The translations under genes were made by a program, and so were the position numbers. The notes beneath the pieces are model-generated. The model searched no databases, was not told the origin of the DNA, and was given only the letters and a program-made list of their open reading frames with translations. A stretch of 64,000 nt of DNA from DASSSY01 sp035708205 (GTDB lineage Bacteria; Bacteroidota; Bacteroidia; Chitinophagales; Chitinophagaceae). Positions 33,520 through 41,678 of the stretch are shown here, in pieces (position 1 is the stretch's first letter; the number at the start of each line of letters is the position of its first letter). The DNA lies in the NCBI GenBank assembly GCA_035708205.1, contig DASSSY010000008.1, forward strand, positions 322,561-386,560. The letters are read 5' to 3'.

Positions 33520-34707
33520 ATGGCCACAACTAAAAAAACAGCGAAGAAAGCAGCCAAAAAGACCGCTACACCACCCAAAAAAGTGGTAGCAAAAACAAAG
33601 AAAGCCGCTGACCAACCTAAAAAGAAAGCCGCAGCGGCAAAGAAGGCTGCTCCGGCTGCGACTAAGAAAGCGGTAGCAACCAAAAAAGCGGCCGCCAAAG
33701 CAACAACAGTAAAGAAAGCCGTACCGGCAGCAGCTTCTAAAACCAAAAAGGCCGCTGTTGTCAAAAAAGCCGCTGTAAAGAAAGTTGTAGCTGCAAAGAA
33801 ACCCGCAACAACAACAAAGAAAGCGGTGCCCTCAGCTTCAAAAGCTAAAAAAGCTGTTGTAAAAAAGGCTGCGCCTGCTAAAAAATCCGTAGCAATTTCA
33901 AAAGCAAAGAAAGCAGTTGTTGCCCCTAAAAAAGCGGCAGCTGTCCCTAAAAAGACGGCAGCTGCCCCTAAAAAGGCTGAAAAGAAAGCGGTGGTAAAAA
34001 AAGCAGTTCCGGCACCGGTTAAAAAGGCAACAGCACCAAAGAAGATCGCTCAGCAACATGAAAAAGAAACAACAAAAGTGACAAAAGAAATAAAAATAGG
34101 CTCCTCAAAATCAATGCCGGCAGCGGAAGAAAGAAAATCTTCAAGTTCTGCTGCAGGCGGTCGTTTAAGTCGCCGTAAACCCAAAGAAACGGAAACGACT
34201 CCGGTTATTGCCCGTAGAATTTCCGGCGCCCCCTTTTCCAAAAAGAAAAAGGAGAGCGAGCATGACCTGGTCATGGAAGAGTTTAAACCCGAGACCAAAA
34301 GTATTTTAGACGGTGTAAATGAAAATTCCGGTCCCGTTTACCGTTACAGTGATGAAGATCTGAATGAGTTTAAAGAGTTGATCTTAAAAAGATTGGAAAA
34401 TGCACGTAAAGAATTGGTTTATCTTCAGGGCCTGATTACACGTAAAGACGAAGCCGGCACCGAAGATACCGATAATCGTTTTAATCACATGGAAGACGGT
34501 AGCGGCGCTATGGAAAGAGAACAATTATCCCAGCTTGCCGGCCGTCAGATCCAGTTTATCAGCCATCTCGAAAATGCTTTGGTGCGTATTGAGAACAAGA
34601 CTTACGGAATTTGCCGGGTTACAGGAAAATTAATTGATAAGGCACGTCTTCGTGCCGTACCTCATGCTACTTTGAGCATCGAAGCCAAAATGAGTATGAA
34701 AAAATAG
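33520..34707 (+). CDS. Histone H1-like Lys/Ala-rich protein fused to a TraR/DksA-type C-terminal domain
   Basis: 395 residues. Residues about 2-190 consist almost wholly of Lys, Ala, Val, Pro and Thr in AAKKA/KKAV repeats, as in histone H1 tails and bacterial Hc2/AlgP proteins. A Ser/Lys/Glu linker follows (about 190-265). The last 125 residues (YRYSDEDLNEFKELILKRL, ARKELVYLQGL, NRFNHMEDGSGAMEREQLSQLAGRQ, YGICRVTGKLIDKARLRAVPHATLSIEAK) match the Bacteroidota TraR/DksA family: coiled coil plus zinc-finger-like end, but with one Cys instead of four, so zinc binding as in E. coli DksA is unlikely. Probable DNA and RNA-polymerase binding is inferred. It starts three bases after ileS and ends with a terminator. 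Confidence 0.85.
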   Translation: MATTKKTAKKAAKKTATPPKKVVAKTKKAADQPKKKAAAAKKAAPAATKKAVATKKAAAKATTVKKAVPAAASKTKKAAVVKKAAVKKVVAAKKPATTTKKAVPSASKAKKAVVKKAAPAKKSVAISKAKKAVVAPKKAAAVPKKTAAAPKKAEKKAVVKKAVPAPVKKATAPKKIAQQHEKETTKVTKEIKIGSSKSMPAAEERKSSSSAAGGRLSRRKPKETETTPVIARRISGAPFSKKKKESEHDLVMEEFKPETKSILDGVNENSGPVYRYSDEDLNEFKELILKRLENARKELVYLQGLITRKDEAGTEDTDNRFNHMEDGSGAMEREQLSQLAGRQIQFISHLENALVRIENKTYGICRVTGKLIDKARLRAVPHATLSIEAKMSMKK

Positions 34708-34764
34708 GCATAATAGACTGACGCTTATTTTTTTAAAATCTGGATAAGAAAACAGGTATAGAAA

Positions 34765-34805
34765 GGTCTCCGGCATCAAAGATACGCCGGGGACTTTTGT
34801 TTTGA
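34765..34805 (+). terminator. Terminator after the DksA-like gene
   Basis: GGTCTCCGGC and GCCGGGGAC pair over nine bases (one G-U), followed by TTTTGTTTTG. It closes the ileS/DksA-like unit. Confidence 0.8.
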
Positions 34806-35176
34806 TCATCCTATACTGGTCAAACCTCTTTTGATTTTATCCTGGCCTCTAATACCATTCAGGTATTTAGCATAGTTACGATTTACCATTTTCCTGTAGT
34901 TGCGTGCCCGCCACAAAACCAAGTGGTAGTTTCTCACCCTGGTCGTGCTGACTTTCGACGACTGTAAAAAAACTATGCGATTTTTCATTTATGCAGGCTG
35001 ATGCCTATTGCCTATATGAACATCACCTCAGGATATGGATGCTATGATTGAGCTGCGGATAAATACTTTGGGATTTAGGAAGCTCATATAAGGCAGAACT
35101 GGGAACTGTCAAAGCTTTGGAGATGTCTTTTCATCACCTTGTGTTGCTTGATAAAAGTTTAAAGCCATAATTTTCG

Positions 35177-35184
35177 TAATTTTG
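35177..35184 (+). promoter_or_regulatory. -7 promoter element of def
   Basis: TAATTTTG fits TAnnTTTG, 42 bases before the ATG at 35219. The upstream element is weak (TTTA near 35158). Confidence 0.5.
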
Positions 35185-35218
35185 CAGGCTTATTCTGAAA
35201 CAGAACTTAATTTAAATA

Positions 35219-35797
35219 ATGATTTTACCAATTGTTGCTTACGGGCATCCGGTCTTAAGGAAAGAATGCCATGATATTGCCGCTGATTATCCCGAATTAA
35301 AGAAATTGATTGAAGATATGTGGGAAACCATGTACAGCAGTAACGGCGTGGGCATTGCGGCACCGCAGGTCAACCAGGATATTCGCTTATTCGTGGTGGA
35401 TACGGAACAGATTGTGGCGAATTTTGATGAGGAAGATAAAAGACTTTACCCGAACGAGAAGCCGGTAAAAAAAGTGTTTATCAATGCCCATCGCTTAGAA
35501 ACGACCGGCCAGGAATGGGCTTATAATGAAGGCTGCCTGAGCATTCCTAAGATCCGGGAAGACGTGATGCGGCCGGAAACCATTCGTCTTCGGTATATGG
35601 ATGAAAATTTTGAAGAGCATGAAGATATCTTTGACGGCGTTACGGCAAGGGTCATCATGCACGAATATGACCATATCGACGGCAAGTTGTTCATTGATTA
35701 TCTGCCGGCAATCAAAAAAAGGCTGATCAAGAAAAAGCTTGCTGACATCAGCAAAGGAAAAGTGCAGGTAGACTACCGTATGCTGTTGCCGAAATAA
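35219..35797 (+). CDS. def: Peptide deformylase
   Basis: 192 residues with the three family motifs: GVGIAAPQ (43-50), EGCLS (104-108, metal ligand Cys106) and HEYDH (148-152, ligands His148 and His152, catalytic Glu149). It removes the formyl group from nascent proteins in the cytoplasm using Fe2+ or another divalent metal. An insert at about 65-85 (NFDEEDKRLYPNEKP) is typical of Bacteroidota enzymes. It is followed by mazG after 58 bases. Confidence 0.96.
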   Translation: MILPIVAYGHPVLRKECHDIAADYPELKKLIEDMWETMYSSNGVGIAAPQVNQDIRLFVVDTEQIVANFDEEDKRLYPNEKPVKKVFINAHRLETTGQEWAYNEGCLSIPKIREDVMRPETIRLRYMDENFEEHEDIFDGVTARVIMHEYDHIDGKLFIDYLPAIKKRLIKKKLADISKGKVQVDYRMLLPK

Positions 35798-35855
35798 ACT
35801 GTTGAACAGCCTTATGTTTTTTCTTCATTTTCACTGATACAATTTCTTTCTTACC

Positions 35856-36629
35856 ATGTCTTATACCAATTCTCTGGACAGGCTTTTAAATATTCTGGAT
35901 GAGCTCAGGGAAAAATGCCCCTGGGATAAAAAACAAACCTTAGCGAGCCTGCGCATCCAGACCATTGAAGAGCTGTATGAGCTGACGGACGCCATTACAG
36001 CGGAAGATTGGGAGAACATGAAAGAGGAGCTGGGCGATTTATTGTTGCATATCGCTTTTTACAGTAAAATAGCCGAGGAGCAGGGCCGGTTCAACTTATT
36101 CGATGTCATGGAAGCTTTGTGCCATAAATTAGTAGCCCGCCATCCTCATATTTATGAACACGTTTCGGTAAAAGACGAGGCGGAGGTCAAGAAGAACTGG
36201 GAAAAATTAAAATTGAAAGAAGGTAAATCGTCCGTTTTGGCAGGCGTGCCCAAATCATTGCCGGCATTGGTTAAAAGCATTCGCCTGCAGGAAAAGGCGG
36301 CCCAGGTGGGCTTTGAATGGGAACACCAGGTGGAAGTTGCCGATAAGGTCGAAGAGGAATGGCAGGAATTGCGTGAAGCCATTGACAGCAATAAAAAAGA
36401 AGATATTGAAGCGGAGTTTGGCGATCTATTGTTTTCATTGATGAACTATGCCCGTTATCTGAATGTCGACCCGGAAAATGCCCTGGAAAGGACCAACCGG
36501 AAATTCCGGTTTCGTTTTCAGGAAATTGAAAAGGGCGCATTGGCTGCAGGAAAAGACCTGAAGGACATGAGCCTTGAAGAAATGGACACCCTTTGGAATC
36601 AGGCCAAAGCAAAGGCGGCACAAAAATAA
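35856..36629 (+). CDS. mazG: Nucleoside triphosphate pyrophosphohydrolase MazG
   Basis: 257 residues with two tandem MazG domains. The first carries CPWDKKQTLASLRIQTIEELYELTDAI and EELGDLLLHIAFYSKIAEE, the second KVEEEWQELREAI and EAEFGDLLFSLMNYARYLNVDPENALERTNRKF; the EExxE/ExxD residues bind Mg2+. It hydrolyses non-canonical and excess NTPs to NMP and pyrophosphate. Full-length two-domain form, as in E. coli. Its stop precedes prfC by 20 bases. Confidence 0.94.
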   Translation: MSYTNSLDRLLNILDELREKCPWDKKQTLASLRIQTIEELYELTDAITAEDWENMKEELGDLLLHIAFYSKIAEEQGRFNLFDVMEALCHKLVARHPHIYEHVSVKDEAEVKKNWEKLKLKEGKSSVLAGVPKSLPALVKSIRLQEKAAQVGFEWEHQVEVADKVEEEWQELREAIDSNKKEDIEAEFGDLLFSLMNYARYLNVDPENALERTNRKFRFRFQEIEKGALAAGKDLKDMSLEEMDTLWNQAKAKAAQK

Positions 36630-36649
36630 TTAACACCACATTACTGTAC

Positions 36650-38233
36650 ATGGATTATTCTAAGGAAATCAATAAACGGAAGACATTTGCCATTATCTCA
36701 CACCCCGATGCGGGGAAAACTACTTTGACCGAAAAATTTTTATTGTTTGGAGGGGCTATCCAGGTTGCAGGGGCCGTTAAAAGCAATAAGATAAAAAAAG
36801 GCGCGACCTCGGATTTTATGGAAATTGAACGGCAGCGCGGCATTTCCGTAGCCACTTCCGTTTTATCTTTCGAGTATAAAGATACGCTCATCAATTTGCT
36901 GGACACGCCCGGCCATAAAGACTTTGCCGAGGATACCTACCGGACGTTAACGGCCGTGGACAGCGTGATCCTGGTGATCGACAGCGTGAACGGGGTGGAA
37001 GAGCAAACGCGCAGGCTGATGGAAGTTTGCCGAATGAGGGATACGCCGGTCATCGTGTTCGTCAATAAGATGGACCGTGATGGTAAGTTCCCTTTTGACC
37101 TGCTCGAAGAAATTGAAAAAGAATTAGATCTGCCGCTTCATCCCATGACCTGGCCCATCAATATGGGTCGTGAATTTAAAGGGGTTTATAACCTGCACGA
37201 CAAAAACCTTATTTTATTTTCCCCAAGCCAAAAAGTTACGGACGACAACAGTGTACATATCCAATCGCTGGACGATAATCTGCTCGTCGGAATGATCGGT
37301 GAAAAAGATGCGGCGCAATTGCGGGAAGACGCCGGTTTGCTGGAGGAGGTCTATGGCGAATTGCCTGTTGATGATTATTTGGACGGTAAGGTCGCACCCT
37401 TATTTTTTGGCTCTGCCGTGAATAATTTCGGGATAAAGGAATTGCTGGACACCTTTATCAAGATCGCACCCAGGCCCAAAGGCCGGCACACCAGCGAAGG
37501 AGATGTTCGGCCCGATGACCATGATTTTAGTGGTTTTATTTTTAAGATTCATGCCAACCTGGATCCCCGGCACCGGGACCGGATCGCGTTTTTACGGGTA
37601 TGCTCAGGCCGGTTTCAGCGCAATAAGAACTTTCATCATGTACGGCTGAACAAGAATCTCCGCTTTAGCAATCCTTACAGTTTTATGGCCCGTCAAAAAG
37701 AGGTAATTGAAGATGCTTATCCCGGCGATGTCGTGGGTTTGTATGACAGCGGCAATTTCAAAATCGGCGATACACTGACCGAAGGAGCGGATTTTAATTT
37801 CACGGGAATGCCCAGCTTTTCCCCGGAAATGTTTCGTGAAGTGGTGAATAAAGATCCCATGAAGACCAAGCAGCTGGAAAAAGGTGTTCGCCAGCTGACA
37901 GATGAAGGCGTGGCGCAATTATTTACACAGCATGGCGGCATCCGGAAGATCATCGGTTGCGTAGGCGAATTACAGTTTGAGGTCATTCAATATCGTTTAT
38001 TACATGAATATGGCGCTTCGGTTGATTTCGTGCCCCTCAACTTTTATAAAGCCTGCTGGATTACCGGAGAAAAGAAAAAGATAGAAGATTTTATCCGTTT
38101 TAAGCAGGCCAATATTATGGAAGATAAGGACGGAGCTTTGGTTTACCTGGCCCAAAGCCAATGGTTTTTAAATACTGAAATAGAAAATAACCCGGATATT
38201 CAATTTCATTTTACTAATGAAATGCGTGGATAA
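36650..38233 (+). CDS. prfC: Peptide chain release factor 3
   Basis: 527 residues from the ATG at 36650 (E. coli RF3 is 529). The frame is open to 36593 but that overlaps mazG; MDYSKEINKRKTFAIISHPDAGKTTLTEK is the normal start. GTPase motifs: SHPDAGKTT (P loop), RQRGISVATS, LDTPGHKDF and NKMDRD. It is a translational GTPase that recycles RF1/RF2 after peptide release. RF3, not EF-G or LepA, is shown by SHPDAGKTT and the C-terminal GELQFEVIQYRLLHEYGASV. Confidence 0.96.
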   Translation: MDYSKEINKRKTFAIISHPDAGKTTLTEKFLLFGGAIQVAGAVKSNKIKKGATSDFMEIERQRGISVATSVLSFEYKDTLINLLDTPGHKDFAEDTYRTLTAVDSVILVIDSVNGVEEQTRRLMEVCRMRDTPVIVFVNKMDRDGKFPFDLLEEIEKELDLPLHPMTWPINMGREFKGVYNLHDKNLILFSPSQKVTDDNSVHIQSLDDNLLVGMIGEKDAAQLREDAGLLEEVYGELPVDDYLDGKVAPLFFGSAVNNFGIKELLDTFIKIAPRPKGRHTSEGDVRPDDHDFSGFIFKIHANLDPRHRDRIAFLRVCSGRFQRNKNFHHVRLNKNLRFSNPYSFMARQKEVIEDAYPGDVVGLYDSGNFKIGDTLTEGADFNFTGMPSFSPEMFREVVNKDPMKTKQLEKGVRQLTDEGVAQLFTQHGGIRKIIGCVGELQFEVIQYRLLHEYGASVDFVPLNFYKACWITGEKKKIEDFIRFKQANIMEDKDGALVYLAQSQWFLNTEIENNPDIQFHFTNEMRG

Positions 38234-38345
38234 GAAAAAATGCAGTTTCGCGTCATGGGGAATGACCATTATTTCTTTTTCTTCAATATTCGTTTTGCTC
38301 CCTGATAATTAGCGGATATTGTGTTAATATTGCCAAGCTTAATAA

Positions 38346-38984
38346 ATGAATTATTCAGAAGCTATAATCAGTGGCCTTCTTCTAGGTTTGTTTATTGCCA
38401 TTTCGGTAGGGCCGACTTTGTTCGCGGTTATCCGGTATAGCATGCATCACAGCTATAAGGCGGGATTGGCCTTCGTATTAGGTGTTTCCGTCAGTGATAT
38501 TCTGTATGTCACGCTTGCTAATTTCGCTTCCAGCTGGCTGAATTTTTTAGAAGAGCATCAGAAAGTCGTGGCATACGCCGGTTCTGCATTATTTATTGGG
38601 ATAGGTTTATTTGCTTTGCTCAAAAAATACAAGCCTAAACGACCAAAGCGAAGTGCAGATATTCAAATCAGTACCAAAACTTATTTCAAGATATGGGGCA
38701 GCGGTTTCCTGATGAACGCGTTAAACCCCGCGGCCATAATTTTATGGATCGGCGCGGCCATCAAAGTGGCTGACTATACTATCTGGCAACGGGTGGTGTT
38801 TTTTGGCATTTGCCTGGGCGTGGTCCTTTCCGGCGATATTTCTAAGGTCTTACTGGCCGATCGGATCCGGAACTGGCTGACCCTTCGCAAAATCATGTAT
38901 CTCAACCGGGTTTCCGCCGTCTGCATCCTGGCTTTTGGCCTTATTTTACTGGCTAAAACTTATTTTGGTCTGAAATTCAGCTAA
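38346..38984 (+). CDS. LysE/RhtB-family exporter
   Basis: 212 residues with six predicted membrane helices. The start GLLLGLFIAISVGPTLFAVIRYSMHHSYKAGLAFVLGVSVSD contains the family's PGP-like segment (here SVGPTLF) and GSGFLMNALNPAAIILWIGA is the conserved central motif. Family members export amino acids such as lysine, threonine or homoserine lactone; the substrate here is unknown. It is followed after 20 bases by a DUF445-like gene. Confidence 0.85.
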   Translation: MNYSEAIISGLLLGLFIAISVGPTLFAVIRYSMHHSYKAGLAFVLGVSVSDILYVTLANFASSWLNFLEEHQKVVAYAGSALFIGIGLFALLKKYKPKRPKRSADIQISTKTYFKIWGSGFLMNALNPAAIILWIGAAIKVADYTIWQRVVFFGICLGVVLSGDISKVLLADRIRNWLTLRKIMYLNRVSAVCILAFGLILLAKTYFGLKFS

Positions 38985-39004
38985 TACGTTCTCGTTAATC
39001 ATCA

Positions 39005-39622
39005 ATGGCTCATTTTCCAAATTCTGAAATGGTTATCGTTTATTCTTTTCCCGTTGTCGCGGCAATTCTCGGCTGGTTGTTTTTTGCCATTGCGGCTAAA
39101 GTGTTCTGGCGGTCCGGTGTAAAATCCCGGTTCTCTTTTCAGGGTATTCTCAAAAACAACTTGCCCAAGGTGGCCGGCAAGTTGGAGAACTATCTTTCGG
39201 AACAGCAGATCGCTGCAAAAGAAATCGGGAAACTGGCCTTTGCTGAAAGTACGATAAGCGCCCTGCGCCCGGCCGTTGAAAAAGAAGTAGCCGGTTTTGT
39301 GGATAACAAATTAGAGCAGCGCTGGCCGATGATCAGCATGTTTTTAAATGCCGAGGCCAAGGAGAAAATGAAAGACGGCCTGACCGAAGAACTGTTGAGA
39401 TCTCTTCCGGGGGCTTTGCAACGAGCGGGGATGGCGCTGTCCGACCATTTGGAAGAGCGACATTTTATCGCCGAAAAATTAAATGAGCTTTCCGCCGAAA
39501 GCTGCCGGCAGGCGGTTTTTCCGGTAATTCATCCGGTCATCAGGCGTTTGTCCGCATTGGGCGCTTTACTGGGTGGTATTATTGGTATGATCCTCACCGC
39601 CCTGGTGCTGTTTTTTTTCTGA
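39005..39622 (+). CDS. DUF445-like membrane protein
   Basis: 205 residues. A hydrophobic helix at about 9-31 and another at about 184-205 frame a soluble alpha-helical domain with FQGILKNNLPKVAGKLENYLSEQQI and repeated amphipathic Leu/Glu/Lys patterns. The N-terminal segment plus VWRSGVKSRFSFQGI-like GxxP region resembles DUF445 proteins, of unknown function. It probably is co-transcribed with the LysE gene. Confidence in the family name is moderate. Confidence 0.6.
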   Translation: MAHFPNSEMVIVYSFPVVAAILGWLFFAIAAKVFWRSGVKSRFSFQGILKNNLPKVAGKLENYLSEQQIAAKEIGKLAFAESTISALRPAVEKEVAGFVDNKLEQRWPMISMFLNAEAKEKMKDGLTEELLRSLPGALQRAGMALSDHLEERHFIAEKLNELSAESCRQAVFPVIHPVIRRLSALGALLGGIIGMILTALVLFFF

Positions 39623-39675
39623 AATCATGGCATAATGTGTAATTTCGCAGCACCATTTTAAAAACTTTAAACAAT

Positions 39676-40599
39676 ATGTGGCAATTACCTTATCAAACGG
39701 ACTTTTATAAAGGGAAAGTTCGGGATGTCTATACCCTGAAAGACAAATATCTGGCCATGGTCGTAAGCGATCGCATTTCGGCTTTTGATGTGGTGCTGCC
39801 GCGTCCCATCCCTTATAAGGGGCAGGTGCTGAACCAGATTGCCGCTCATTTCCTGGAAGCGACCAAAGATATTGTTCCCAACTGGGTGATTGATGCCGAA
39901 ACGCTTCCCAACGTTACTATTGGCCTGAAATGTAAGCCTTTCCCTGTAGAGATGGTGATCCGGGGTAATCTTGCCGGTCATGGCTGGCGGACCTATAAGA
40001 GCGGGACACGGACCTTATGCGGTGTGGCCCTGCCCGAAGGAATGAAAGAAAATGACTTTTTTCCCGAACCCATCATTACACCGTCTACTAAGGCTACGGA
40101 AGGACATGATGAAGATATTTCACGGGAAGAGATTATAGCACGAGGTCTGGTTTCCGAAGAAGATTACCGGCAAATTGAACAGTATACCGGGGCCATCTTT
40201 GAACGTGGCCGGGAAATGGCCGCCGCGCAAGGCCTGATCCTGGTGGATACAAAATATGAATTTGGGAAAATAGGCGATACGATTTACCTGATTGATGAAA
40301 TCCATACCCCCGATTCGTCCCGCTATTTTTATCAGGAGGGCTATGAGGAACGCCAGAAAGCCGGCGAGAAACAAAAGCAGCTGTCCAAGGAGTTTGTCCG
40401 TGAATGGTTGATGGATAACGGTTTCCAGGGCAAAGACGGTCAGCAGATGCCCAAAATGACCGATGAATTTGTACACCACGTTTCCGAGCGTTATATCGAG
40501 TTGTTTGAAAAGGTAACCGGTCAGCGCTTTCAAAAGCAGGATATTTCCGAAGCTGCCCTGGAAAACAAATTAGCGGAAATGGCCCGCCAGCTGAACTAA
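39676..40599 (+). CDS. purC: Phosphoribosylaminoimidazole-succinocarboxamide synthase (SAICAR synthetase)
   Basis: 307 residues, the longer PurC form like yeast ADE1. Visible: FYKGKVRDVYTLKDKYLAMVVSDRISAFDVVLP (ATP site), PVEMVIRGNLAGHGW, PEPIITPSTKATEGHDEDISREE and LVDTKYEFGK...LIDEIHTPDSSRYF. It joins CAIR and aspartate with ATP in purine synthesis, in the cytoplasm. No other pur gene adjoins. A near-consensus -7 element TAATTTCG (39640-39647) precedes it. Confidence 0.96.
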   Translation: MWQLPYQTDFYKGKVRDVYTLKDKYLAMVVSDRISAFDVVLPRPIPYKGQVLNQIAAHFLEATKDIVPNWVIDAETLPNVTIGLKCKPFPVEMVIRGNLAGHGWRTYKSGTRTLCGVALPEGMKENDFFPEPIITPSTKATEGHDEDISREEIIARGLVSEEDYRQIEQYTGAIFERGREMAAAQGLILVDTKYEFGKIGDTIYLIDEIHTPDSSRYFYQEGYEERQKAGEKQKQLSKEFVREWLMDNGFQGKDGQQMPKMTDEFVHHVSERYIELFEKVTGQRFQKQDISEAALENKLAEMARQLN

Positions 40600-40637
40600 A
40601 GATTGAAAAACACTATAACTACTATTACCTCATAATA

Positions 40638-41126
40638 ATGAATATTCGGATTTTAATTACGGGCGGGACTTTCGATAAGGAATATAATATGCTGAATGGA
40701 CAGCTGGATTTTGAGCAGACCCATGTACCGGAGATGTTATCCCTTGGGCGCTGCACTGTAGATACCGAAGTGGAAACCCTGATGATGATAGACAGCCTGA
40801 ACATGACCGACAAGAACCGGGCGGTTATCCTGGAGGCCTGTCGCCATGCCGGAGAAGAATGTTTACTGATTACGCACGGTACGGACACGATGACCGAGAC
40901 GGCTAAATATTTAGCTAAAGCCGAATTGTCTAAAACAATCGTGCTGACCGGCGCCATGATCCCTTACAAATTCGGCAGTTCCGATGGCTTTTTTAACTTA
41001 GGCTCCGGCCTGGCCTTCCTGCAGACCCTGCCGCATGGGGTGTATATCGTCATGAACGGCCGTTATTATAATTGGGACAACGTTCGTAAGAACAAGCAAA
41101 CCGGCTATTTTGAAACCCTGAATTGA
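40638..41126 (+). CDS. Single-domain asparaginase-like protein
   Basis: 162 residues corresponding only to the N-terminal domain of L-asparaginase. Motifs ITGGTFDKEYN (nucleophile Thr region), LLITHGTDTMTETAKYLA (second Thr plus Asp) and KTIVLTGAMIPYKFGSSDGFFNLG (Lys-bearing turn analogue) are kept. The C-terminal domain that completes the active site of type I/II enzymes is absent, with a normal stop rather than a frameshift. Such short stand-alone forms are recurrent in databases; whether they hydrolyse asparagine is not established. It overlaps the next gene by one base. Confidence 0.82.
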   Translation: MNIRILITGGTFDKEYNMLNGQLDFEQTHVPEMLSLGRCTVDTEVETLMMIDSLNMTDKNRAVILEACRHAGEECLLITHGTDTMTETAKYLAKAELSKTIVLTGAMIPYKFGSSDGFFNLGSGLAFLQTLPHGVYIVMNGRYYNWDNVRKNKQTGYFETLN

Positions 41127-41626
41127 TGCCTGATACCACAGATTATATTGATTTGGAAGGCCTGCCGGAGAAGGCGGCCAGGCAAAAAAAGGTGCATGAA
41201 AAAGTCCTGAAGAAAGGTCGTAAGAACCAGTTATTGCAAGCGCTTCCTGAACTGGATGAAGAAGCGTTCGCTCATATTGATTGCCTGTCTTGCGCCAATT
41301 GCTGCAAACATTATTCGCCACGGTTTAAGATGCCTGACATTAAGCGGATTGCCCGTCGCCTGCGTATGAAGGAAGGCGAATTTATCGCCCGGTATTTACG
41401 CATGGATGAGGATGGTGATTATGTTGTCCAATCCAGTCCCTGCCCGTTTTTAGGAGAAGACAATTATTGCAGTATCTATGAAGACCGGCCCCGCGATTGT
41501 GCCCGCTATCCGTACACTTCTGAAGACGTGCTGGTTAAACAGGCAAGTCTGAGCCTTAAGAACGCCAGCGTTTGCCCGGCTGTTTTTTATGTTTTGGAGC
41601 GCCTGTCCGAAAGGATGAAGATTTGA
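41126..41626 (+). CDS. YkgJ-like CxxCxxCC metal-cluster protein
   Basis: 166 residues from the ATG at 41126, in a TGATG overlap with the previous stop (the in-frame TTG three bases earlier is disregarded). CLSCANCCKHY is the CxxCxxCC signature and CPFLGEDNYCSIYEDRPRDCARYP supplies the later Cys set; together they bind zinc or an Fe-S cluster in the YkgJ/UPF0153 family. The function of the family is unknown. Tight coupling to the asparaginase-like gene suggests a joint role, but no mechanism is apparent. Confidence 0.85.
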   Translation: MPDTTDYIDLEGLPEKAARQKKVHEKVLKKGRKNQLLQALPELDEEAFAHIDCLSCANCCKHYSPRFKMPDIKRIARRLRMKEGEFIARYLRMDEDGDYVVQSSPCPFLGEDNYCSIYEDRPRDCARYPYTSEDVLVKQASLSLKNASVCPAVFYVLERLSERMKI

Positions 41627-41678
41627 TTCCCCCGTCAAAGCAGTTCAGGGCATTCACGGTGCATAAATTTTATTTCCC

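Larger units (their letters stand above)
34708..35218 (+). other. 511-base gap before def
   Basis: Contains the preceding terminator and the def -7 element. On the minus strand, 34806-34988 is an ATG-to-TGA frame of 60 codons for a basic peptide rich in Arg, Asn, Tyr and Lys (RVRNYHLVLWRARNYRK). It has no recognisable family or promoter, so I do not call it a gene. Nothing else was recognised. Confidence 0.5.

Noticed and set aside
33513..33764. Minus-strand Ala/Val/Phe-rich frame opposite the histone-like gene
   Set aside because: It is the mirror of the AAG/GCN-rich repeat on the plus strand; the plus frame continues into a recognised DksA-type domain.
34806..34988. 60-codon minus-strand frame before def
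   Set aside because: Basic, low-information peptide with no family match, no promoter element and no neighbour link; may be chance.
40638..41126. Asparaginase gene as a truncated pseudogene
   Set aside because: Normal stop, clean one-base overlap with the next gene and intact motifs; the short form recurs as a family.
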